The notes beneath the pieces are model-generated. The model saw only the letters and a program-made list of their open reading frames with translations, had not been told where the DNA came from and did no database searches. A DNA stretch of 30,628 bases from Chara braunii (lineage: Eukaryota > Streptophyta > Charophyceae > Charales > Characeae), in NCBI GenBank assembly GCA_003427395.1, contig BFEA01000023.1:2943948-2974575 (forward strand). Reading direction: 5' to 3'. How positions within the stretch are numbered: the stretch's first letter is position 1; each line of letters starts with the position of its first letter. Position numbers and translations under genes: made by a program. Positions 20,294 through 30,535 of this stretch are shown here, piece by piece.

Positions 20294-20440
20294 CTTGGCG
20301 CTCGTTGCTGTTCAGCGCTGCACTGCGATGCCTGGCCCGCTTCAGCTTTCTGGCATACTGCAGACCTTCCTTCACAAGAGGCTGAGACAACGCTCCCGCA
20401 ATGGCTTCCACAGGAATCATCAAGTGGCAGGGCACTGCTC
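20294..20440 (-). CDS. Possible host exon fragment next to the gap
   Basis: On the minus strand this stretch encodes a protein-like segment with MIPVEAIAGALSQPLV, then KEGLQYARKLKRARHRSA, ending at the gap. The mix of a hydrophobic helix and a basic helix looks more like a real exon than the low-complexity surroundings. A possible AG acceptor precedes it near 20438 (GGAGCAG). On the far side of the gap the same strand reads FYRRR followed by GGAG|GTGACG, a possible donor. I do not recognise the protein, and no full gene can be built here. Confidence 0.2.
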
Positions 20441-20548
20441 CTTGATTTATACTTGAGATTCTCATTGGTCTGCCCTCTACCAACGGCCCTTGGTGCCCAC
20501 GGCCGGTCCCGGAGTCAGCACCGGTCGTGCCCCGAAACGAGCAAAGGT

Positions 20549-21537
20549 GGAAAAAAAAAGAAAAAAGAAAAAAAATAAAATCAATAAAAATTAGAAACAC
20601 GGAATTTCTAAAAGAGAGAAAAGGAAAAATAGTTGAGGGCGGCACTCTACCCTTAGCCCTGCCTCGCGGGCCCTCTGCCGGACTCCTTGGCAAAACCAAG
20701 GGGGATAATCCCGCGGGACCCTCAACCCCTCGATTGTCCTGCGCTCCTTTGCTCCTCCAATGTTGGCTGCTGGCCTCGATCCCGGGCTCCGCCTGGTAGA
20801 AGTCTGCCACCGTAACCTATGGGGCTAAGCCCCAGCTTCGAAATAGCAGGTGCAAACCTACATATCAATAGTACCTGCGGGTTTCCCAGGCCTGCAGGGG
20901 CATGTTACGGCCACAACTGGCCTTCTCTTTCAGGCCCATGGCTTTGCAGAGCCACGTTGTGCCGCCTCAAAGCAAACTTTGGCGCGTCTTGCAACACATG
21001 CCACCTTCGAGTACCTTTAACCGCAACGAGCGGCCTTCATAGCCCCGCCGTGGCCGGCCTTTTATCGTCGTTTCACCGGAAAAGGTCCCGGTCTTCAACC
21101 TTACGGGGTCCAGTCCGCACCCGTTCTCCAACCTTTGGCTCCCGGTAATACACAGTCGATTTTATGTCGTTGCCTCCCGCACCATGCGACCCCAAGGGCG
21201 CCGCCTTTTATCGGATCGGCGAAGGCCCCCCCTTTTTTACCATAGCCCTACCGGCTATACTTGTGCCGCGGTAGCTCTACCTAGGCCGTGGTCCTGCAAC
21301 TTGCGTAGTCCGGCCCAAACTTCTAAGTCAGCCGACGGCCAACTACTCACGCATACCCGCAAAGTGCATGCTCACACACTCTCTAATTGGCCCACACTTA
21401 CACCTGCCGCTTCCGACTTCCAAGCCGGTCGCGGCAGGACAACTATGTGCCACCTGCACAGGTCCTAGCCCAGTCGCCTCTCCTGCGAGGTGCAAAAACA
21501 CGCACAATTACCCTTGTAAGGGTAAAGGTGCCGACAA
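20549..21537. repeat. Dispersed ~1 kb repeat, copy 2
   Basis: This matches 1-1000 in the same orientation, differing mostly by scattered substitutions (about 4% in the part I counted base by base). It ends at the same GTGCCGACAA, and the LINE starts at the next bases. On the minus strand a frame beginning MADFYQAEPGIEASSQHW is open from 20810. The matching frame in copy 1 has a TGA where copy 2 has CGA. Confidence 0.9.
20819..21148 (+). CDS. Hypothetical 109-aa frame inside the 1-kb repeat, copy 2
   Basis: This is the partner of the frame at 281-610, with the same start, same length and no indels. The five residue changes lie at N6S, L7F, an Ala-to-Ser and an Asp-to-Gly close together near residues 36-40, and a His-to-Arg near residue 100. 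The stop codon differs (TAA here, TGA there), so termination is kept despite a substitution. No known domain is visible. Confidence 0.2.
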   Translation: MGLSPSFEIAGANLHINSTCGFPRPAGACYGHNWPSLSGPWLCRATLCRLKANFGASCNTCHLRVPLTATSGLHSPAVAGLLSSFHRKRSRSSTLRGPVRTRSPTFGSR

Positions 21538-24500
21538 CATGAGTTACAAAATCAGAAAATTGACTCAGATGAACAGGAAACCCTATAACCAATCGCCCAA
21601 GAGCTACAAGTCTTAGAAACTCAACTACTGAATCAAATGGAATATCGATGGAAAGGTCTGAGAATTAGGAGTAAACTGTGAATTCAAAAATATGGAAGGA
21701 ACAATGGATGCTCGTTTTTTTGCCATGGCTAGAGCAAGAACAGGAAGAACAATCATTGAAGCTCTAGAAGACCCGATGGATCACAATAAAGACCTGGTCA
21801 CTTCCACGGCAGCATGCACTAAAATAACCAGGGATTTTTTTAAATCACTTTTTTCATCACAAAATAAAAACATCCCCAAGGAGCAAAAAGTTGCAGAAAT
21901 ATAAGATTTTCTTCGTCCATTAAACAAAACACTATCAGAAGAACAAAAAGAGATGATGGAGAAACCTCTAGCTAAGGAGGAAATATGGAAAACTCTTTTA
22001 CTAATGGAAGAAGATAAGTCTCCGGGAATAGATGGTCTCCCCAAGAATTTTGGGAAACATTATGGGATTATATTTCGAAAGATATGATGGATTATTATCA
22101 AAAAGTATGGGCGTCATGAGAAATGGGGGAATTCGTTGGACATGGAGTTCTCACACTTCTATATAAGCAAGGGAATAAAGCGAATACTCGAAACTATCGA
22201 CCAATAACTCTACTCACAGTAGTCTATAAGCTGATTGCTAAAGCACTAACAGAACGAATGTACTCTATAATTCCATAAATAATCCATCCATCTCAAACAG
22301 GGTTTATAAATAGTAGAAACATTCAGGATAATATTCTGCTGGTAAACGAACTGCTGAAAATTTCTCGTCAGTCTAAACACAATGCGGTCTTTATTTTTAT
22401 AGATTTTGAAAAGGCCTATGATCATGTGGATTGGTTCATTTTGGACAAATTTTTGAAAAATTTTAATTTTTGTCCCAATTTTAGAAAATGGGTGAAAATT
22501 TTACATCAAAACGCTACAACAAGGGTTATGGTCAACAACAACTTGGCCCCCCCCATTCCATTAGAGAGATCAGTTAGACAGGGGGATCCCTTGGCACCCA
22601 TTCTTTTTGTCATTATCATGGAGACACTCACAACAAACCTGAGACAACACAAAGATATTCGACGTATACAGGTCACTAGTATTCCGGAAGAGGCTATTCC
22701 AGTCTGTTCCTTTTTTGTTGATGACCTCTCTATAATGATTGATGCTACCAAGGAAAATATAACAGAAATTCAAAAGATGATGGATAAATTTTATCGCCTA
22801 GCAGATATGAAGGTTAACTGGGGAAACAAAACAACAGGATGGTGGATACATCACCAAGGAGGAAGGTCACCCGATCTTCCAAGAATAAAGTGGCTACCCC
22901 TGGATAATCCCATCAGAGTGCTAGGGATTTCACTATCAGCTAAAGGTAAACCCAAAAAACATAACGAATGGATCTTCCAACCAGCTAAAGCTAAGTTGGA
23001 AATGTGGAAGAACAAATATACATCAATCTTTGGCCGAGCAATGCTAATAAACAATGTAATTCTAGCATCCACTTGGTACAAATCAACAATCTGGGCTTTG
23101 GATAAAGCTTCTCTCAAATCTCTTCAAAGACAATTAACTGCTTTCTTATGGAGAGGGAATCATGAATACAGTAATGTTATCAGTAGGGTAGCATGGCAAT
23201 CCATTATTCAATCAAAAGTAGGAGGGGGTTTGAGAATCTTGGACTCTCTAACTCAATCAAGGGCACTTTCAATCCAATGGATCCAGAGATTATTATTTAA
23301 CCCTCAAACCCCATGGACACCTCTGGCATTGGAGCAAATCAAGCGCCTGACACCCTCCACAACCGACGAAATCAACCCTCTGACATGGCTGGAAAATCGT
23401 TGTTGGACAATCCCAAAAAGGATATCTAATTCTGAAATAGCAGCCACTACTTCCAATAGACAGGCTATAAGGCAAGATTTGAAAAATGATCAATTTTTTG
23501 TATCCATAATGGAAACCTGGAGAAAGCTACCATTAACAGACAAGCTCTCACCAGAAAGGTGGGAGGAAGTCTGTCAACAACCTTTATTTGATAACAGGTG
23601 GATAAGAGACTCTCAAGGTATACTTCTCCACTGTATGCATTCATCATGGAAAGGATGGATTAATAGAGGAATAATGAGGGTTAAAGATATATGAGATACA
23701 GATAACAATGACTGGATAAACCCAGTAAAATTAAAAACAAGACTCAGAGGAAGCACTGAAAAAAATAATAGATCTCATCCCTCTTGAATGAAGATGAATT
23801 CTCAGAGGAGGCCCCAAATTATTGATTAATGACTAGGTAGCAATGAAATCCCAATCCCAGTTTATTAGAAGGATTATTGATTGTGGCCAATATTACCTCC
23901 TACAAATTTTTCCCTTGTCATATAATAATATCATCATTCCACCAAATCAAGATGAAAAGAGGTGGTTTCAAGCACACCAAATCTTCAGAATAAGAGTAAT
24001 CAAAAGTAATTTTTTTTGGCTGACCTTCAAACCTGACTGTCCTATCTCTGAACTACCAATAGACCCGGCTTACTGGGTATGGAGTTCAGAGAAAAAAGCG
24101 GGTACACAAAATAAGTCACACAGGAGGTCCATTCAACTGATGAAAGTAAAATCTGCTTATCGAATGATGAGGCCGAAAATCAACCTAAAAGACAAAGTAA
24201 AGGACAGATGGATGAAACACCTCAACATAAGTAAAGAAGAACTGAAACCGGTTAAGTGGTTTAAAACAGTAAAAAACAAACCATCCAAAATCACTTCTCT
24301 GCAATGGCAAATTGAGCACAGATGTCTCCCAACAAATGATTGGCTGATTGACAGATTCTCCCTGGAACAGAAAGGAATTGCAACAAGATGGTGTAAATTT
24401 TGTACATCAGCTTTTCCAAGTAGGAAAATTCCAGAAACTATAGAACACATCTTTGTGCAGTGTCCAGGGTCCATTTGGCTATGGAGGTGGTGGGACCGCA

Positions 24501-25054
24501 TATGGTCACAACTAGTCTCGCAAGTTTCATGGCCATGGAAGTGGAGATCAATTCTACTAGAAGTTTGGACCCCGGATCATGAATCAATGGAAAATCAGGA
24601 GGAATTTATTGATAATCTCTTCTACATAGGGAGAAGAGTTATCATGTGGGTCATCTAGATGAGAAGATGCACGCATGAATGGGAAGGAGCTAGACTAGAT
24701 GGACTAGACTTTACAGAAACTGTCAAACAACAAATTGAAACAAACATCCTTACAAAATGGTCTCAAACGAAGGAAAAAGTCAATTTTTTATCCAATAAAA
24801 CAAAAATACAATCATATCTCCAAAAATTCAATCGTAACTGGCTGGGCGGAAACCAGGGAAGGGGGTTAGGCAAAGTCATACGGAATGGGGCAGAAAGTGA
24901 AGACAAGGTTAAAATCAAAAAAGACTATAAATTAATTTTCTATGACTGGACAACTATTGACACTGCAATTCCTATGCGCCCGCTCTTAGACTTTCCAGAT
25001 CCTTTCCCCCCCTCAGCATCAGCAATGGTTCCTACCTCATGGTATGGGAACTAA
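21538..25054 (+). pseudogene. LINE ORF2 remnant: reverse transcriptase and zf-RVT
   Basis: The linker FFAMARARTGRTIIEAL is followed by SPGIDGLPK (RT motif 1), NYRPITLL, QTGFI, FIDFEKAYDHVDW (motif A, catalytic Asp), RQGDPLAPILFVI (motif B) and FVDDLSI (motif C; FVDD in place of the commoner FADD). VLGISLSAKGK, ILASTWYKS and FLWRGN follow. Further on, the zf-RVT zinc-binding domain shows WQIEHRCLP, WCKFC and ETIEHIFVQCPGSIWLW. The RT copies the element RNA at the nicked target. Frames are 2, then 1 from about 22045, then 2 again before 23843. Stops include TGA near 21678, TAA at 21902, TGA near 22118, TAA near 22276, TGA at 23692 and TAG at 24656. The longest open piece is 22426-23694. The element is dead. 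Confidence 0.9.
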
Positions 25055-25396
25055 AAGATCTTCTCAACAAATGTTCTTCAACTCTTTCAACAGTGCAGCT
25101 TGGAGTAAAAGAAAAATCTGTTCTTACTTGGAGATCTAAAATAGCCTTTTTGAATAGTGAAGCTTGGAATAATAGGCATATCTGGCGCCCAAATGATAAG
25201 GGTGAAGAGGCAGCGCTTTTCAAACAAAGGGGAGTAGAGCAGAGAGACTTGTACCATCATCATCATCATCTTTATCACATAAGGGACGCTGAGCCCGATT
25301 CTCAGCATGTTCGGTTCGTCCAAACCGGGTAGACTGTGAGGACCCCGACCTCAATCTTCTTATTCATAATATCAGCCTTGGGCACTGGGCCCCTTT

Positions 25397-25420
25397 AAAA
25401 AAAAAAAAGAAAAAAAAAAA
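25397..25420 (+). other. LINE poly(A) tail
   Basis: This A-tract has one internal G, at the end of the LINE 3' region and preceded by GGGCCCCTTT. It marks the 3' end of the insertion. Confidence 0.85.
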
Positions 25421-25670
25421 GGTCTTTCCCCTGAACCCATATGCTGGTGGCAACGGGCACTCTTCCGGAAATTGGTCGGGAAATGGACCGTCTGGAGATG
25501 GAGTCTGCACCCAACATGGCTGGAGCAATAATAGCTGTGGGAAATACTTGTCTTCTATTCGACTTGGGAGGGAGGGAGAGATTTGCTTTTGTAGACAATG
25601 CTTTTTTGCCCCATTCATGGTTTGATGGTGTTTGTCTGCCTGCAGAAATTAAGAGATATTGGCCGTAGAT
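25421..25670. other. Short non-coding stretch after the LINE
   Basis: I see no gene or repeat here. Confidence 0.4.
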
Positions 25671-25895
25671 AACAAAGGTCGGTGGCGTATATCTTTCAGT
25701 CCGTGCAAGTAGGCCCTCACTCCTGCAGAGGGAAGGTGGGAGGAGAAGACAAAATATGACTCACTTGGCGTCCCTTCTCTAACAAAGGTTGGTGGCATAT
25801 ATCTCTTAGTCCGTGCAAGTAGGCCCTCGCCCCTGTAGAGGGGATGTGGGAAGAAGAAGACAAAACACGACTCACTTGGCGTCCCTTCTCTATTT
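25671..25895. repeat. 110-bp tandem duplication
   Basis: AACAAAGGT.GGTGGC.TATATCT begins at 25671 and again at 25781. Both copies run through GTCCGTGCAAGTAGGCCCTC and end with ACTCACTTGGCGTCCCTTCTC. The copies differ by scattered substitutions. Confidence 0.92.
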
Positions 25896-25959
25896 TCCTC
25901 TTCTCTCTTCCTCTCACTACCCTATGTACACCAACAGTGAACACCCACCAACCCGGACG

Positions 25960-26280
25960 CGCAGCAGTGCTGTGGCAAGAGCAAAGGTGTACTAGCCCAT
26001 CATCACGGTGTGGTGAAAACTAACAGTGCTCCTCTCCCCAACCCATTGAGCTGGTTCACACCATAGTGTTGTGGGGAAAGCGAACGTGTACTAGTCCATC
26101 ACCACAGTGATGCAGAGATGGGCAGGTGTTGCCTGGGGTGGAATCCAACAGAGCTTTTCTCCCCAACCCACAGGGTTGGTTCACACCACAGTGTTCCGGC
26201 AAGAGCAAAGGTGTACCAGTCCATCATCACGGTGGTGTGGGGATGGGCAGGTGTCGCCTTTGGTGGAAACTGACAATGCT
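25960..26280. repeat. Three diverged ~110-120-bp tandem repeats
   Basis: The block GTGTACTAG.CCATCA.CAC recurs near 25986, 26088 and 26209. GGTTCACACCA.AGTGTT and CCCCAACCCA words are also shared between units. The copies are clearly related but diverged. Confidence 0.75.
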
Positions 26281-26500
26281 CCCCAGCCTACTACATTAGC
26301 AGTGTCTACTAGCCAATATAGTTGTTGTAGATGACCCAACGATATTGGCCTTGGCGCTGCTAATGCTTGCCTGGGTCCCCAGTGGGCTATCTCCAGGTTG
26401 TAGGACACCACGCATGTCGACGCACGTGCGTGCAGTAAGAATTGAACCCACGACCTTATGCATGCAATTTGGGGCTCGTTAGATACTCCTTGTGGCATCC
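26281..26500 (-). mobile_element. SINE-like, tRNA-derived segment
   Basis: On the minus strand a B-box-like GGTTCAATTC (26448 to 26439) follows GGTCGTGG, and an A-box-like TGCCACAAGG lies about 50 bases upstream (near 26497). This arrangement is an RNA polymerase III internal promoter of the kind found in tRNA-derived SINEs. A body of about 160 bases follows (ACAACCTGGAGATAGCCCAC and onward). No full tRNA cloverleaf is present, so it is not a functional tRNA. I see no tail or target-site duplication. Confidence 0.4.
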
Positions 26501-26737
26501 TCGGGGCTGAAGGAGGTTTCCTTCAGGGTTTTGAAGGAAATTTCCATCGTCGTTCCACCTAACCTCAAGGTGGTCTCCCGAGGATGATTCCTTTTAGCCC
26601 CCCGCGGCCATAGTTGGTCGGGGAAGGGGGGGGGGCAATGCCTTGGTCCATTGGGTGATATTTGTCTCATGACGGTGTGGTCCAGCTGCCGAAGGTGGGA
26701 AAATTTGAAAGGCGCTGGTGGCGGGACAAAAAAAAAA

Positions 26738-26935
26738 GGGGGAAACTATGCGGGAGTCACAAAAATGAGTTACAATTGCACTAAGGGCTAAGATACAGTT
26801 TTGAATTGCAGTTGGGGCAATGCATACAACCCAGCCTTTTGGCCAGGTAGGGTGCCCGAAGTGCAATTGCAAACTGTATCTTGCCCCATAGTGCGATTAT
26901 AACTCGTTTTTGTGACTCTACTGAAGTTACCCCCC
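26738..26935. mobile_element. 198-bp foldback (MITE-like) element
   Basis: The two ends are long imperfect inverted repeats of about 75 bases. The left arm (GGGGGAAACT..., then AGTCACAAAAATGAGTTA) pairs with the right arm (TAACTCGTTTTTGTGACT, then ...AGTTACCCCCC). Further in, GATACAGTTT pairs with AAACTGTATC. A-tracts flank both ends (about 26728-26737 and 26937-26943) and may be the target. There is no coding capacity. Confidence 0.8.
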
Positions 26936-28204
26936 GAAAAAAACTTAAAAAGCAATTGACATCCTAGTTTGAAAATTAAATTTTGAATTGGGTGTTGGAC
27001 GTGATGACGGCGACGTGGGGCAGGAGGCGTCCATATTGGCGACGGTGGAAACGGGCATTTGCAGCGGTGTAGTGGAGTCGCCGTAAGTCATCACAATTTT
27101 TTTAGCGCCCCGCGAAGGTCCATCGCCATCGCCTCCTCCTGCCACTGTGCGTATGTGTGGAGTCGAGCACATGCGGGGAACATCGTTGGCGACTTGGCGC
27201 TGTGGTTACCGTGGTCGTGGCGAGTTCGTCAGCTGTTGTATTTTCGAAGTTGACGAGCATTGCAACACGCGTGCTGATGGAGGGTGGCGGCAACAACGGA
27301 CATGCGAAGTTGACGACGATCGAGAAGATCGTCGTGGCGGCATTCGTGACGGCCGTGCTCTGTTGTTGTAAGCAAGAGAGGCATAATAAGAGCGCAGATC
27401 CGCGCGCGGAGGAGGAAGACACTTCATCAAGTCCCGGTCGAAGGGCTGGATACCGTGGCCATCAGCAAGGCTGTAGTTCAGATCTGCTGCACCATGGGTT
27501 GTGGTGTTCTTCCACGAGTGGCGCGGAGGTGGTGGATGAAAAGGAGGGTGGGTGGGCCATGGAAGGTTCTCAGGCAATGTGATGAAATGACGGAGGCAAT
27601 GCGGCGACGCAACGGAGGAGTCGAGGATGCACACGTGGAAAAGGAGGACCACGACAAGCAAAATCGCGACTAGGAGCAGCAGTGGCAGCCTTCGATAGAG
27701 GCCGACCATTAACAACACGTACGACAGTGCCGTAACTCCATGACGACGGTGGAGGTCCACAAAATGGCGACGATGAAGAGGACAGCATACGACACACCTC
27801 GCCGACATGAGTGGGGATGCAGGAGGGGTATCGGGAAAAATATCCAATTTTACCGAGTGTTGAACCCCTACGAAGTTGTCGGGACGCACCGCGATGACAG
27901 CCCCATTTGAAGACGAATCCCGACAACTGTCGTCCTCTAACAGTAACCGTTGGCGACCCGTTGCCTGAAATCCCAACGTTGAGGCCTGAAGATGCCCATG
28001 CAGCCGCTGGCGAAACACCAATGGAAAAGCCGGAAAAAGAAAGTTGCTGAGGATGCATGCTTTCGCCACTCTGATTATCGCGGATCCTTGAGCTCCGAGG
28101 GACCTCGCGAGGTCGCTTGCACTAAGGCACGAAATGGCTGGGCCACAAGCCACAAGGACAATGCAAGGATTCCTCAAGGAAATGTTTTCACTTTTTTTTT
28201 CCAA
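26936..28204. other. GTCG-rich stretch with long overlapping frames, no accepted gene
   Basis: Several overlapping open frames occupy this stretch. The longest is a 332-codon minus-strand frame at 27206-28204 with a hydrophobic run (LPLLLLVAILLVVVLLFHV). On the plus strand 27157-27582 is also open. The composition (repeated GGCGAC and GTCGTCG words, few stops on either strand) explains long frames without selection. I recognise no domain and do not call a gene. Confidence 0.35.
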
Positions 28205-29335
28205 TTTCTTCCCTGAGGATAGGTGGAAAGATCACGTCCTTGTAGATTTTACGTGCCCAAGAAGTGTCTAAAGAGCGCCTTTGTGTGTCTTACAGAATGA
28301 CCTACCCTTTCGCCAACCTACTCATTTTCGCTTTTGCTTTCTATTCTTTGCTGTTGCTTTGCAGTGCTTTTGTGGACTGGAGGGGAGGCACAATGACTGG
28401 CCCATGGTCGAAGCTCGGTCCTGATGCTACCGGCTGACCCCTGGCTGGTATGGCCCACCTGCTGTAGCAGGTATCCGTATCACCCAGCTGCTGTAGCAGG
28501 TATCGCACCTGCTGGTGGGTGCAGCTTCCACATTTCCCTCGTTGGAGGCTTGAGCACGGATGCGGCTGCTACGGGGTTCCCCGTAATACTATAATGACAA
28601 TGAAGGCCTGAACGGCCGTCCTGTCCAGATTCGACAGGTAATAAAAAATAAAAAAAAAGAAGAAAAAGCGACAGCACCGAGCCAACAGGCTTTGTGTTAG
28701 CCAGACCCCCAATGGCGGCCCCAACCCTATACCCTAAACATTAGGGGGCAAGGGGCAACATGAAATCTTCCCTTCGCAGTGAGAGGAAAAACTATGCTTG
28801 CAGGGGTCCCCTCTAAATAGCCTTAGGAGTAGTCTTAGGAGTAGTGGTAGGTAGGTAGTGAAAGTGAATTTGGAAGAATAAAGAAAAAAAAAAAAACAGG
28901 CGTTCACCCCAGCAGTTCTCTCTTAGGATGAGCATATCACCCAACGGATTTGAGGCCGTTGATGACGGTGATCTATGGCTTCAGTTCAGGCTCAGGAAAA
29001 GGGATTTGGATGACGTGGCACCGAAGATTAGGTCTGCCTGTTCGCACCAACGCCCCTGCCACGCCACGCACGGAACGAAAAGAAAACGTGAGTGAAGCTT
29101 TCCAACGAAGCTGGCAAGGTACGTCGGATATCATTAATAGGAACAGATGTATTTTGCCCTCGTCTTCTCGAAGATGCACTCTCATTTCTTGCTCTCCGTG
29201 AGTAGCGTGGCGACTCCTACCTTGGGAGTCGTTGCCCTTTCCAAAAAGAAAAACAAAAACAAAAGAAAAGATGCCTCTCTACCCCCTTCATTCGTATGGG
29301 GATATTCTCTAGGCGAGGACAGATTCTACCTCTAC
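28205..29335. other. Non-coding stretch with two copies of a small hairpin
   Basis: ACCTGCT-GT-AGCAGGT near 28457-28472 is nearly repeated near 28488-28502 (AGCTGCTGTAGCAGGT). A-tracts occur near 28648-28660 and 28883-28896. No gene is seen. Confidence 0.5.
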
Positions 29336-29520
29336 CTTTGGGCCTCGCTCCACTGCTAAACCGAATGTGCAAAATGAGGACGAATCTGCCCGTAGAACAT
29401 CCAAAGATACCCCACCGTATTTCTTGTCTTTTGTGCATTTGGCGAGTAGTGGACTTTTTTTTTTTCTTTTTCTTTTTTCTTTTTTCTTTTTCTTTTAAGA
29501 GTAGTGGACTTTGCCCCCTT
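29336..29520. mobile_element. MITE-like hairpin element, copy I, interrupted
   Basis: The left arm GGGCCTCGCTCCACTGCT with AATGTGCAAAA pairs imperfectly with the right arm CTTTTGTGCATT and GGCGAGTAGTGG. The element is related to copy II at 29775-29906. The right arm is split by a poly-pyrimidine insertion at 29457-29498. Confidence 0.6.
29457..29498 (-). mobile_element. Poly(A)-like micro-insertion with 13-bp duplication
   Basis: The 13 bases GAGTAGTGGACTT occur at 29444-29456 and again at 29499-29511. They flank a T-run broken by single Cs and ending TTTTAA. Read on the minus strand this is a poly(A)-like tract bounded by a target-site duplication, as left by an extremely 5'-truncated retroposon. 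Replication slippage is an alternative. Confidence 0.5.
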
Positions 29521-29774
29521 CTCGCGGCCGAAGTCCCATTTATTTACACCTATCCTTTTTTTTTTTTTGTTTTTTTTTTTTGCATCCTTCATTTCTGACC
29601 CTAGATTGCAATGCACAGATTTCGTAAGGTGGGATGTGACTCTAATGGCCAGATCCCACTAGCCACTAATTTTCATTTCTGACCGTTGATCTTCGTAATC
29701 GAGCGTGAAAAATGAAATGTGAAATCCAGGGTAGTAGGAGTCGCGTTTTCCAACTTTCAGTTCGATCGGGTCAA
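29521..29774. other. Short non-coding stretch with T-tracts
   Basis: T-runs occur at about 29556-29581. No gene is seen. Confidence 0.4.
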
Positions 29775-29906
29775 TTGGCGCTCGCCGCACTACTCTCGAA
29801 ATGTGCAAAACGAGAGTGAATCTTCCGCTAGAATATGGAAAGATGCACGGCCATGTTTTTTGTCTTTTGTGCATGTCGAGAGTAGTGCAGCGAGGCCCAT
29901 TGCCAA
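29775..29906. mobile_element. MITE-like hairpin element, copy II
   Basis: The left arm (29775-29812: TTGGCGCTCGCCGCACTACT and CTCGAAATGTGCAAAACG) pairs with the right arm (29864-29906: CTTTTGTGCATGTCGAGAGT, then AGTGCAGCGAGGCCCATTGC and CAA). The arms are about 40 bases and the element is 132 bp. There is no coding capacity and no clear target-site duplication. Confidence 0.75.
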
Positions 29907-30448
29907 ACGACTATCTTTACAGTTCACATGGGTAGCGTGAACTTGGGAGGAGAGTTCTGATTATGACTAATGGTGTTTGCGCCCCGCGGGCTTTGTTTTG
30001 AAGACCAATGCGGTGACAGGTTCGGCCCAAGCTGGCGCACACAGCCAGCGGAGGTGTGGGGAGGAGAGGAGGGGTGTAATCTGCACACTTGTCACAGATA
30101 TCCCGTCCGCTTCTCTGCAGCGGAAGAAGCAGCACCCCCACACCTCTGTCGACTTTGCCTCCTTTGTCGCTTTCTGACTCTTCTTCCTGCGGCAGGTAGC
30201 TAGTCATCTCTACTGGTAAGCTCCGCTGTCACCATCTCTGTCCACCTCCTCTTCCTCTTCCTCCTCATACGTTCTTTGTCCTCCTCCCCTTTTTTTTTTC
30301 TTTTTTCTTTGTTTCCCGTTTCGACGTTCGTCACCTTCCCCTTTGTTTGCCTACTCCTCTCTCCTCTGTTCTTTCTTCGACTTCTCCTCCACTGCGGGCA
30401 GAATCACCCACCACTTACCGAATCCTCTCTCCTTTTCCTCGTTTCTCA
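29907..30448. other. Non-coding stretch, pyrimidine-rich at the end
   Basis: I see no gene. From about 30230 the plus strand becomes strongly C/T-rich, including a T-run near 30290-30300. Confidence 0.4.
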
Positions 30449-30535
30449 CATCGCCTCCTCCTCCTCCCTCCTCCTCCTCCTCCTCCTCCTCCTCCTCCTC
30501 CTCGTCTTCGTCCTCCTCCTCCTCCTCCTCTCCTG
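30449..30535. repeat. (CCT)n trinucleotide microsatellite
   Basis: This is a long run of CCT/CTC triplets with short interruptions such as CGTCTTCGT. The plus-strand frame across it encodes only a proline or leucine run. Confidence 0.95.

Larger units (their letters stand above)
21538..25420 (+). mobile_element. 5'-truncated LINE (non-LTR retrotransposon)
   Basis: The element starts abruptly inside the linker that normally follows the endonuclease domain, so ORF1 and the endonuclease are missing. It continues through RT and the zf-RVT domain, a 3' region with a short ATC repeat near 25257-25272 and a poly(A) tail at 25397-25420. 5' truncation is the usual outcome of target-primed reverse transcription. 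I found no clear target-site duplication around 21537 and after 25420, so recombination at the 5' junction is also possible. Confidence 0.88.

Noticed and set aside
19488-20810. 440-codon minus-strand frame and 357-codon plus-strand frame
   Set aside because: Both run through 755 unknown bases, so their length is meaningless.
25397-25440. Target-site duplication of the LINE
   Set aside because: Only AAAGGT is shared between the bases before 21538 and those after the tail, which is too short and A-rich to count.
27206-28204. 332-codon minus-strand frame as a membrane protein gene
   Set aside because: Several frames on both strands are open because of biased composition. There is no domain and no conserved partner.
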